Source: Symsagittifera roscoffensis
Lineage: Eukaryota; Xenacoelomorpha; Acoela; Convolutidae
Assembly (NCBI RefSeq): GCF_963678635.1
Contig: NC_087071.1
Span: 38,837,858 to 38,901,857, forward strand
DNA: 64,000 nt
Direction: 5' to 3'
Both the position numbers and the translations under genes were made by a program. Positions 9,101 to 16,377 of the stretch are shown here, piece after piece (within the stretch, counting starts at the first letter, position 1; every line of letters starts with the position of its first letter). The notes below the pieces were generated by a model. That model saw nothing but the letters and a program-made list of their open reading frames with translations, was not told the DNA's origin and ran no database searches.

Positions 9101-11466
9101 TGCTCTATTTCTTTCGCAGCCAGATCTTGTTTCACTTTGGCAATTGCTTCCGTCGCCGCTTTCTCATAATTTATCTCTAGAGAACTTCCGGCCGCGGACT
9201 CTAACGCACCGCTAACATGTGTCACAGCTTTCACTGTCTTCGTCGGCAATTCGGTGTTTGGTGCCCCCAAGTTCCTAGATTCAAACTCGTTTTGCCTGTT
9301 CCGCTGATTCTGCACCGCCGCTAATGCCAACTTATGTTTGGGGTGATTCTGGTCCTTGACCGCTTCCCAGAACAAGGGACAATCCATTCTGAAGTGCCCC
9401 TCCTGGTTACAGAAGAAGCACCTGGCGCCTATCTTGATGATTAAGCCATTATAGTACTCGTGTTCCTCCATCTGGCTCATATCCTCTTCATCCGGTGCAT
9501 AACCTAGGCTCTTCATGCCTTGTTTGTACGTTGTGCAGTCAGCCACATGATGATCCGCTGACCCGCAGTTCGCGCATGATCTGCGCTTGTCCATATCATC
9601 TCTAGGTTTGTACCATGATGACCTCTGGGGTTGGCTTCCCCCTTGCGTGTTCCTGTTTTCGGAATATGAGTACTTCTTAGGTTTCATCAGCATGTATTCT
9701 CTTGATTTCTGTCTCATTTCTTCTGGGGTGGGTGCGCTGTCCTTCGACAATGTGTAGTATGTTGCTAACATTGTCCTTAAGTCATCACTTTTCACCCCAT
9801 CGATGAACTTCGAGGCAATGCTAAAGTTCCGTCTATTTGTCGACTCCTCTGGGTCACTCCTCCTTCTCAAGCTCTCGAGGTCATCTAGGAACCGATCTAT
9901 TGACTCGTCGTCCCTCTGCCTTCTCTTTTCAAATCGCATCATCGCTTGGTGACCCTTCATGCCTGACCCGAACCGATTCAGCAATATCTCGAAGATCTTG
10001 TCCGCGGTGTCGCGTTCTTCCTCCTTCTTTGCGACCACGCATTTTAATGCCGTTCCTTCCAAGTTGCTCAGTATGGCTGTACATGCTTGTCTTTCGTCAC
10101 TCAAGTTATCTTGTTCTAGATGTAATCTCATCACTTCCACCCAAGTGTCAATGCATCCATCGGAGTCGTCCTTGAATTCTTTTGGCTTCTTGAATGTCTT
10201 TCTTGATTTTCCCTCTCTCCTGTCGCTCGAGTCAGTGTTCCTCGTGGCGAAGGCCTCTAGAGTCCTGTTCATCATCTCCCAAGTGCTGGCCCATGTCATA
10301 GCATCCGGTCCTGTGTTGCTGTTAGCTGTTGAATCTCCCGGAGCAGTCGTTGTATTCGACGTTCCATTCTTCATTATTGTTTTCGCAGCTGTTGGTGCTA
10401 TGCTTATCGCATCCCTGGTTAAGGGCAACGGTGTCGATTGTCGTTTGTTCCTTTGTGGTTCTGCAAAGTCGACTCTGGTGCCTTGCGTACGATCCGCTGC
10501 CGGTCTTTCTTGTGGAGTAGAACCTCTCAAGATTGCATCCAACTTCGCCTGTATTGCACACGAACTCTCGGCTTGACTCTTGCTCATTGTGTCCATTCTC
10601 CTTTCCAGGCTCCCTAATTGGCTGTTAACATCATCATATCGGTTCTTCAACTGTTGCATGTCTGTTTTGATGTTCTTTTCTCGTTCTTCATTGGTGGCTT
10701 CTACCTTGTCTGACATCTCCTTGAGTCTCTCCTCTGTTGCCTTAGCCAGGTTAAAATAACTGTCTAGATACTCGTGCTTGTTGTATCTTATTTCCTTTTT
10801 TATCACCTCTCTGTCTTCTTCACTGTGCTTAAGTCTTTTGTCAATCTGATTTAATTTCGCCAACAAGTCACCCAGCTCAATGGTAGTCTCTTCATGGTCA
10901 GCTGTCGGTCTCTCTTCGGCCGTAGCCTCTGCTTTAGCTTGTTCCTCTCTTGGATTGGCTTCTGAGGTCTTCGTGCTCACTGTCCCAAACGTTCGTGCTC
11001 TTTCTGCTTTTGGTTCTTCAATCACGTTTTCTTTTGTTTTTATTCCGAACATTATTCCCAATTTTTCCGTAAAAGATGTCCTCTTTACTTGAGAGTCTTC
11101 TTTCACCGTTTCTTCGGTGTTGCTTATTGCATCTTCCGCGTCATCTATCGGTGAGAACTCTATGGGTTTCTGGTTCGGTTCCTCTGCATTGGGCATTGGA
11201 GTTGACTCTGTCGCCATCTTCCTTGTTTCATCCACACTTTGATCGGGTGTCTCTAGATCAATCTCGATGGTGGGTTCTACTCGCTCCCCTTCCGTGCCCT
11301 CTTTCGCCCTGTTCTCCGCTGTACTCCTTGTGCTGACCATGTTAACTGAAAAGTTCGTCTTCGTTATCTTTGGGCCCGTTGATGTCGTTCCGCGCAGCGA
11401 TGAATTATATTTCGTGTTTGATCCACTTGACCTTTTTTCGAGCACCGGTACCCTACTCCGCCTCAT
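2659..11466 (-). CDS. Gag-Pol polyprotein of Ty3/gypsy LTR retrotransposon copy A, with C-terminal macrodomain-like tail
   Basis: One uninterrupted 2935-codon frame from ATG at 11464-11466, with no frameshift between gag and pol. Domains in order: acidic N-terminus; gag coiled coil (about residues 190-310); retrotransposon gag core (about 430-600); two CCHC zinc knuckles (about 632 and 684); aspartic protease with DTG (about 990); reverse transcriptase with YVDD (about 1477); RNase H starting at LDTDAS (about 1625); a long acidic linker; integrase with an HHCC zinc domain (about 2165-2205) and a D,D-35-E core (about 2250, 2291, 2327); a GPF/Y-like module; an acidic linker; and a macrodomain-like tail (about 2780-2932). 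The order PR-RT-RH-IN is that of Ty3/gypsy. Length is nearly twice that of a usual gypsy Gag-Pol, mainly because of the linkers and tail. The intact frame suggests a young or recently active copy. Confidence 0.95.
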   Translation of the reverse strand: MRRSRVPVLEKRSSGSNTKYNSSLRGTTSTGPKITKTNFSVNMVSTRSTAENRAKEGTEGERVEPTIEIDLETPDQSVDETRKMATESTPMPNAEEPNQKPIEFSPIDDAEDAISNTEETVKEDSQVKRTSFTEKLGIMFGIKTKENVIEEPKAERARTFGTVSTKTSEANPREEQAKAEATAEERPTADHEETTIELGDLLAKLNQIDKRLKHSEEDREVIKKEIRYNKHEYLDSYFNLAKATEERLKEMSDKVEATNEEREKNIKTDMQQLKNRYDDVNSQLGSLERRMDTMSKSQAESSCAIQAKLDAILRGSTPQERPAADRTQGTRVDFAEPQRNKRQSTPLPLTRDAISIAPTAAKTIMKNGTSNTTTAPGDSTANSNTGPDAMTWASTWEMMNRTLEAFATRNTDSSDRREGKSRKTFKKPKEFKDDSDGCIDTWVEVMRLHLEQDNLSDERQACTAILSNLEGTALKCVVAKKEEERDTADKIFEILLNRFGSGMKGHQAMMRFEKRRQRDDESIDRFLDDLESLRRRSDPEESTNRRNFSIASKFIDGVKSDDLRTMLATYYTLSKDSAPTPEEMRQKSREYMLMKPKKYSYSENRNTQGGSQPQRSSWYKPRDDMDKRRSCANCGSADHHVADCTTYKQGMKSLGYAPDEEDMSQMEEHEYYNGLIIKIGARCFFCNQEGHFRMDCPLFWEAVKDQNHPKHKLALAAVQNQRNRQNEFESRNLGAPNTELPTKTVKAVTHVSGALESAAGSSLEINYEKAATEAIAKVKQDLAAKEIEQRLKLEIERQNFNGALTGSNSIPEARTGSMKTGNCNTVKMVTGKPFGISKIGARIMSIITVGGHEVTRNLSEPSDQTIMHIDVYADYLSGISPQTTSRALRALLTRGGSKSVRVDNRYTEAYGPHEVMLNIDGINIYTKTMITCDEDLIGQIYVGKEELKVRSIGHCAMLEEDAMHIGTEADVTGHVLDINGKKTQLRGLLDTGAVLSVIPIETWEKMGFDKGDLIDSRIRLSAANKGALRVLGRTPIIALNLGERNLWMSFIVVENLDESDQFILGRDFIRNFDVTIDLNNAMFRIRNPDRRYAIKPVNLIMANENKAPVFLSRRVRLKANEAAIVSLRMKNYNELSDNKQVCIVPNPNSQSAAVLGRSFSITKSGLCVSVLLNTLDIPITIQRGRKLGYALPVKTRYETIENSKQNEVVDCPNHRDKICILRRLQRIKDSSGLIKSLKSETDDGLSSCSNFPERLTLDEMQIDKPVLPEIEHLRGKLKDEQLEAIKDVLERNEEVFSRHKADIGCCNFVEHEIELEENAVPHREGARRMTPHKSDACRKEIETLLEYDMIEPSKSPWACGVVMAKKKGDQLRFCCDFRYLNSVTVKDAYPIPRIDESLSKLGDAKFFTTLDLGSAFWQVPLRKQDRDKTGFACELGLFQWKRMPFGLCNATATFQRLMAHALIGVTKKYGNLVMCYVDDVVIATPTLKDHIERLDEVFACMKRSGLKCKPSKCEILKDSIKYLGRMVDKHGIRPDPDAVEAVLTWKSPKTEHQLMSFLGFANYYREFIKGYADKVYPMQQLMRHKGKKFTWNNAAEESFQRIKKELCEAPVLGMPTEKGMYVLDTDASVVAISGILHQEQEWNGKTVLRPIAYGSKVLSDTEMKYGAPKAEMFAVVTFVEKYRAYLGSEPFKLRVDNRALSWLKTYSMDQSYIGRWIVRLDGYNMIIEHRTRDKHQNADSLSKKTEFYERQEQREADRPEIKDGFSFMDKETYDSLPLTRWLDKSGKPIEDHPELPEEPLEKTILKKSRGIPIGIMLKSKIVRETLKAKGYDLIQVEEGTVRIDEDLMRLLEKLSDDKPVIQGKGQEAPELTILRREETVNNTDVSKGSITDSKEVVRSLVEKIPEKILEQTKVRDKKVTFREEVGHLGLDQESGEWSRFMEEDETGEGKLSGERKEWDEDSDESSEDQDSLCMILAEEKIRQHDRELQTDPSSGTYNLEIQEVRGGEELEKIAVSRKPLRELSCNSNVRTNLVPEDDMKIVKRMICVKLSDDIHNPGEMNGQIMALKEHVKARYRLSDLIRAQKNDKMTSNLSKWIHSGVKEKGELEEDSYKILSQFYKEKRDLLYHTAEGVIACKRRDEEKILHKHNLIILPQLYQTEVLFRSHDQMGHQGIDKVQQRILHRFDWPGMRKACERWVNACLACLQVKDPRKMKFPLKSVESSEFNEVVQIDHQKICMTESGYNQILVIIDHFTKLAEAVPCQTASAEETCDHLITHWISRYGCPMTFQSDNGKAFVGDLTKELMKRSHIAQTHSTTYHPQTNGLVERQNRTLVNMLRVYCSRYMTDWDKYLPQVVGAYNSTQHSTTGISPFMMLTGRERAMPLTFFYPEYEGKRTSPQAYVKEAIKRQQELNELCRRNTAQAQMRQRKKYDEKILRAKPYEVGQYVWVFQNVIPPKGTKKLLKKWRGPFMITEVHQQGRFYRLSTGRAAHYENLKPHIPSPEDWCLPKDMEGLEYLVVEPACEVNEKGTREKNDGNENLSLDDNEKIEVESDAGSFVEEDWNDPEQNEVPKWMEPDRPTPPETRTGNRKRTGMRYNRYGDDFLIDKIQPDKLGDELLSVGELEAGEEWQVIDDGGHYPQDDYSTPELETDLERSEIERRENTNLRILEWMRDVKGESREGQSIQQIDVSAANYMKTEDPLFGWTATDRPLDIPKDNSDPTTSTGTSINIFVRGVGVGLTHTENLMIKKLKEVRETSGLELEEEEPEPTIGRNFKTKFEIPNEYSENIMITDSDFILSNRTSAICITADMSFKSRLEADFKREYQNVEFLFRQRPGLGGIAALPPSVAQVPGKYLCFLVTRVNDRNTIDPEHVILALTRLRDFMIERGIVEVSMPVYDPNRGKLSSRELYAILHVVFAETEIMVHLHKKYYLSIA

Positions 11467-11745
11467 TATTTCTATTTACAACTGCTTCTATTTACAATTT
11501 TATTATATACACGATTCTATTCTAAGGGTAAAAAAAAATATTTTTTGTGGTAACAAATTCTGTACAACGTGTTAAAAACCTTATCCAATTCTCTTTCTAA
11601 AACCTCCGAAAAATTTTCCTTAATTTGGTCTTAACCCTACCTATTTCGATTTGTCTTATTCTGTCTTAAAACGCACTTGTTGTAATTTGACTTCAATTTC
11701 TATACCGTCCCAAGACTATTCGTCACTATCACAGTACTCTCCGTT
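11467..11745. other. Leader between minisatellite and gag of copy A; no gene seen
   Basis: AT-rich, non-coding sequence directly upstream of the Gag-Pol start. By position it should be 5' untranslated leader of copy A. I see no clear primer-binding site or promoter motif that I would defend. Confidence 0.5.
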
Positions 11746-12475
11746 AGTGTCCTAAGACCCTTGTACCAAGACCACTGTTCCAAGACTAGTGTCCCAAGAC
11801 TACTGTCCCAAGACCAGCGTCCCAAGGCTAGTGTCCCAAGACTACCGTCCCAAGGCTAGTGTCCCAAGGCTAGTGTCCCAAGACTACTGTCCCAAGTGTA
11901 GTGTCCCAAGACCAGTGTCCCAAGACTACTGTCCCAAGACTAGTGTCCCAAGGCTAGTGTCCCAAGACTACTGTCCCAAGACTAGTGTCCCAAGGGTAGT
12001 GTCCCAAGACTAGTGTCCCAAGACTAGTGTCCCAAGGGTAGTGTCCCAAGACCAGTGTCCCAAGGCTGGTGTCCCAAGACTAGTGTCCCAAGACTAGTGT
12101 CCCAAGACCACTGTCCCAAGACTGTCCCAAGACCACTGTCCCAAGACCCTGTCCCAAGACCACTGTCCCAAGACCCCTGTCCCAAGACCCTGTCCCAAGA
12201 CCACTGTCCCAAGACCCTGTCCCAAGACCCTGTCCCAAGACCCTGTCCCAAGACCACTGTCCCAAGACCACTGTCCCAAGACCCTGTCCCAAGACCACTG
12301 TCCCAAGACCCTGTCCCAAGACCCTGTCCCAAGACCACTGTCCCAAGACCACTGTCCCAAGACCCTGTCCCAAGACCACTGTCCCAAGACCCTGTCCCAA
12401 GACCACTGTCCCAAGACCCTGTCCCAAGACCACTATCCCAAGACTGCTCTGTCCCAAGACTTCTTCGGTCTTGTC
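11746..12475. repeat. Minisatellite of 13/14-bp units in the 5' region of copy A
   Basis: About 50 tandem units with core cccaaga, mostly 14 bp (cccaagactagtgt or cccaagaccactgt) in the left half, with 13-bp units (cccaagaccctgt) interspersed in the right half. The right half shows a frequent 27-bp higher-order alternation of 13+14. There are almost no stop triplets in any frame, so long spurious ORFs appear on both strands. It lies about 280 bp upstream of gag, probably inside the element's untranslated leader. Confidence 0.95.
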
Positions 12476-13564
12476 CCAATACTCGTCACGGAGTGTCTTC
12501 CTCGTTGTAGGGTCTTCTTGAACCACCGTACCTTGTACCACCACTCAAGCTCTAGTAAAATTTTCCCAAAAACCCTCTCTTAAAAGCCAAATGCTGACCC
12601 CCCTCTTCTTTTTGGTTGTTTCTATTTCAATGTAGGTGCGCAGGTATCTTGTGATCACCTGTTCGTATAAAACCAAACACAAATCCTCAATAAAATGCAA
12701 CAAAAATTTTAAGTAAGAAAAATAATAAAAACAGAAAAATGAGCCCACCTAAAATTTAAAGGTGACCAATGTCTACCTTTCGTCTAAAAAAAATGTCTGG
12801 TACCTAATTGCCACGCGTTTTCCTCCCCCCACTAGTGATCTTATGGGGTATCACAAAAGCTGTCTATATCCGGTCCCCCCTACCAAACCAACCAGCGTAC
12901 CAGCCTTAACTCGAGTTGGATTTTGGATCTCCACCTAATATTACCAACGCGTGTTAATTTCTAATGTAACTAAGTCAACGATGTCGACTAATTAGTTACT
13001 CTAATTTCCCCCTTTTTGCAATTTACAACCGCCAACCTCTAGCCTAACCAGTCCCCCTTCTAACCTCCCCCCTTTCTAGCCCCCCTTCTTAAGCCTAAAA
13101 ATTACTTTAAGCGCCGGGTGCTAAACCTCTCAAGAGAAAACCGTAGACCTGTTTCCAGGCCTGCTCAAGTAAAAACGTTCCTCAAAACTGGGGGATTTCG
13201 CTTATCCAATTTTACACTTATCTCCTATAATGTAATGTGGATTCTAACGATACCCGTTCTGCCCAACTCGAGAACTCGAGAATTGCCAAATCCTTCTTGG
13301 CTGCTTTCCCACTCGACTGGTCACCTGTTCCAGTCCAGTCTCCTATTGGTTCAGCCAAGTGTCCCTGAACCACTTTCCCACTCGGCTGGTCACCTCTTCC
13401 AGTCAAGTCTCCTATTGGTTCAGCTCAGTTCCAAGCTATCTGAAAACCCTTGACAACGCCCCACTTCGGGCACTTTATTCAGTTTACTGGTTTAAATTGC
13501 TAGGTTGATCGAAACGATCGAACTTGTAAAACAGTATGGGTATACTATTTAATTAATATAAAGG
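12476..13564. other. Non-coding stretch right of the minisatellite
   Basis: No credible coding sequence on either strand. The sequence is pyrimidine-rich with runs of cccccc and ttttt. The only structure I can support is the two-copy repeat listed separately at 13305-13426. It is probably still 5' region or LTR of copy A, but I could not pair it with a second LTR because the other end of copy A is outside the window. Confidence 0.5.
13305..13426. repeat. Two-copy imperfect direct repeat, 69-bp period
   Basis: The segment starting tttcccactcg at 13305 recurs at 13374 with a few substitutions, ending in the shared ctcctattggttcagc. Two units only. A local duplication in non-coding DNA. Confidence 0.85.
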
Positions 13565-13916
13565 TTTGATCCAACTAATCTGGTGTCAAAGTCACTGTCT
13601 TTTTTCGTTTTATGGTTTTTGTTCCTTTTTCTATTCTTTTTTGGTTTTTGTTTTGCTTTTTGTCTTTTTGCTCGTGTTTTTGTCCCCCTAGTTGCCCCCC
13701 TTTACTCGGTTAGCTAAGCCTCGTTCGGAGAGCGTACCAGGAAATTTTCTCGAGTTTTCTTAAAAAGCTATCACGGTACAACCGGAAGGTTTGCACGTTC
13801 CTGTCGAACCGTACCGCCGGTACTCTAGAATGGGCATTCAGCCCGAAGCTGTCTCAAGTGGGTTCGACTCCGTAGTCTTGATGTCGTAAACACCCAGGAG
13901 CGCCATAAAAACACTA
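13565..13916. repeat. LTR-associated repeat, relative of 49600-49968
   Basis: A T-rich block, then a segment with aaaaagcta, ccggaagg and cgttcc, ending in gccataaaaaca. The same order of elements is present at 49600-49968 upstream of copy D. Both stand at the right (5') side of a minus-strand Ty3 copy and both are followed by LTR-like sequence, so this is probably the start of the 5' LTR or an adjoining part. The match is diverged and I could not fix its ends. Confidence 0.4.
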
Positions 13917-14115
13917 TGTAACATTCGTCTACTACAGTCACACATGAGGCTTAAGAAAAATAGGCCCTATAACTATTGGCTCAGGAGTCAGGGACACTAT
14001 CTCTTGTGTTTTTCCACCTCAAATCAGTCGGAGCCAATTCGGATCGCTTGTGACATGAGACTACGACCCGCTACTGCTTAAGGCTACTACCAAAATATCC
14101 CCCCACTCTAGAATT
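13917..14115 (+). repeat. LTR-like fragment starting TGTAACATTCG
   Basis: Begins with TGTAACATTCG, the same terminus as the LTR-like repeats at 21591, 50711 and 52117. The ~200 bp that follow match, in inverted orientation, the segment 43817-44018 at the right end of copy B (shared ggctca(g/a)gagtcaggg, accaaaatatcccccc and tctagaa). It is a truncated or solo LTR-type remnant. No coding content. Confidence 0.55.
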
Positions 14116-14744
14116 AAGAACGTCCCCATACTTAGGTCTCAAAATACCCAAAATACATGAACGCCGTTAAAAACCGGGTTGGAACAATCCGTTAAGTTGC
14201 TTTTTTATTAGACAGTGGAACTTTGATCCATTTCAGATGGATCAACCTAAAACTCGCCTTACCTCAACATAACAATCATAAAACACACTCTAGAAATTTA
14301 AATTAAGGACTCACATGTTGGTGCGCTCAAGCACAGGAAGTAATTAAATGGGTGAGCAACTCTAGAATTAACTATGGTAACTAGATAAGTTCAATGTTTA
14401 TCAGTTTGAACGACAAAGGTAAGTTTGAACTCAAGAACGAAGTTTTATATGAACCATTGGGACACTCAAGCTGTCCACCTTTCCGCCGAAGGTTCACTCT
14501 GGTCCAGTTTGAATAATCGCTCTCTCGGGGATACTCTGTCTTCTATTTCAGATAGGACAGCTCTACTCTTGTTCACTATGATGGAAATTGCGAATAGCAA
14601 TTTCCCACTCGTTTTTATTTGACAACTTCCCCGCAATTGTTCTAAAATTGTTCTGATTTCTTTTTCTGATTTTCAGTTATCGCGAGAAAATCGTGCATGA
14701 CATGTTCCATTCGAAATTTTTAAAAATTAAATTTCACTCCAAAA
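14116..14744. other. Non-coding stretch with short inverted repeats
   Basis: No gene seen. Contains the short palindrome tgatccatttcagatggatca near 14227 (relatives at 21560 and elsewhere next to LTR-like repeats) and a 9-bp stem, ggaaattgc/gcaatttcc, near 14583-14606. Probably repeat debris downstream of the LMF-like fragment. Confidence 0.4.
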
Positions 14745-15437
14745 TCAAGTGTTTTCTGCTCTTCTCAAGGTCAAACTTCCAAACATGACCGACTGGCACA
14801 GAACTGGCTGAGTTTCATAGTGGTAATTCATACATGTAAAATTTCTCCAACACTCGTCACCCCTGAGTTTTATCAAACCAGCACCGATCATTATTCTAAA
14901 TATCAGCCATCTGTAAGCCCAGATGACAACTTTTGAAGGCGAGCATGTTTTAGGAAAATGCGACAAAGACAAAAGAGGTACAAAGAAAATACCCAAAAAC
15001 CCGGTTTCCAGTAATTGAGACTCCCAGCCAAATGAGAACCAGCGCTGACCGACGTTCACTATCGAGTGATACAAAAACCATAAAAGAAACATAATTACAG
15101 AATTTGCCCGTGCCGTCAACAGCACAAAAGCGGAAACAAAAATACCAACAGCTGATAACAGATTGGTATAATAATCAAAGTCAGTCGGGTTTTCGTAATC
15201 GATAAACCAAAGCAGAGTAGGTACTTGAAAAAACTTTTCGAATTTTGAAATTTCCCCCAATCGTTTGGACATAAAAGACATGTGAAGATTTCCCGGAAGA
15301 AGCCCTCTTGATCCAATCAGCGCCAAATTTTGATTAAGTGAAATCAAGAAAGCCACAAAATATAGAAAACCTAGGTACCGAATCACAACTATCCTTGTCA
15401 GATAGAACGTGCAATTCAGGTGTTCAAAAGAACTCAT
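14745..15437 (-). CDS. Lipase maturation factor-like protein, N-terminal part (5' exon or truncated pseudogene)
   Basis: 230 codons from ATG at 15437. Several hydrophobic segments fit the multipass N-terminal half of LMF1/LMF2, ER membrane proteins needed for folding and secretion of dimeric lipases. The diagnostic stretch GLIKLRGDECWR followed by CMNYHYETQP is present near the end (about residues 190-212). After that the match stops abruptly and about 18 unrelated residues lead to the stop, so either an exon ends here or the gene is truncated. I found no further LMF exons to the left, where only repeat-like sequence follows. This is the only host-type gene in the window. Identity is from recognisable motifs; whether it is functional is open. 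Confidence 0.65.
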   Translation of the reverse strand: MSSFEHLNCTFYLTRIVVIRYLGFLYFVAFLISLNQNLALIGSRGLLPGNLHMSFMSKRLGEISKFEKFFQVPTLLWFIDYENPTDFDYYTNLLSAVGIFVSAFVLLTARANSVIMFLLWFLYHSIVNVGQRWFSFGWESQLLETGFLGIFFVPLLSLSHFPKTCSPSKVVIWAYRWLIFRIMIGAGLIKLRGDECWRNFTCMNYHYETQPVLCQSVMFGSLTLRRAENT

Positions 15438-16377
15438 CTCTGATTCTATATTTTCATCAATTTCTAAAAACTAGAACTTGTAAAAATCTCCTATAACTTC
15501 AAGTTTTAAGCTTGATTTTTCCTTTAAAAGTTTCCGATTCCCAACAATTTTCCCTTCCTTGAAAAAGAGTGTTTCCACTCACAACTGAGCTGCATACCGG
15601 GTACGACATAATTGGAGGCAAAAAATCAAAGAAAAGTTATATCTCGAAAACTACAAGGATTTGAGCAGTCAATTTCAAAGGGAAAATTGAGGTACTTGAG
15701 TTTATGCATTTTATATTTCCTTGTTTTATTTTTTATTATTTTTAACTTTAACTGGTGAATTTACCATCTTTCCAAAAAAAATTCAAAGGCAAGATTCGCA
15801 ACATCTGATAGTACATTAACAGTTTCCAACAATGGGATTGAGATCTTCGAATAAAATTTCTTGAGCTGAACTTATTCATTTAAAACTTCTTCTAGAGTTG
15901 CTTTATTATGATTATTCACCTAATTCTAGAGTAAATTGTTGTGATAAACTTTTAGCCTAATTGTTGTGATAAACTTATTAAATAGATTTATGTTTGATGT
16001 TTGTGCCTGTATGTGGAGCGCCCTCTGAGGGATTTTAGAGACAGGTCTGTCAAGTGGCTTTCTGTGGGGAGGTGGGAAACTGGAACTGGCTTGAGGAGTC
16101 TGGTGGTGCGCCGCTGGACCTACTGAGCTCGGGTGAGATTGTTCCTTGTTTTTGATTTGTATAATTCGATTTTAAAATTTAAATTAATTTAGTTGTCTTT
16201 TTTTTATTTGCTGATTTGTAAAATTACCACTAACCGCTTATCATTGGTTAGTTCAGTCCCCTAAAGTCCAGTCAAAATCCTTTTTTTTTACCTTCATGCG
16301 TCAAGATGAGGAAAAACAACGAAGAGTGCACAAGCAAAGATTGCTTAAAACCTTCAGGACTGATAAATTAGATTAGA
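15438..16377. other. Gene-less AT-rich stretch
   Basis: No coding sequence or repeat family recognised. There is a small local duplication of attgttgtgataaact near 15928-15975. The region could contain the promoter and 5' UTR of the LMF-like fragment, but no motif supports this. Confidence 0.4.

Noticed and set aside
11746..12475. CRISPR array
   Set aside because: Units are 13-14 bp without unique spacers, in a eukaryotic retroelement context.
11789..12544. Long open frames on both strands over the minisatellite
   Set aside because: The repeat unit simply contains no stop triplet in these frames; the translations are periodic and have no independent support.
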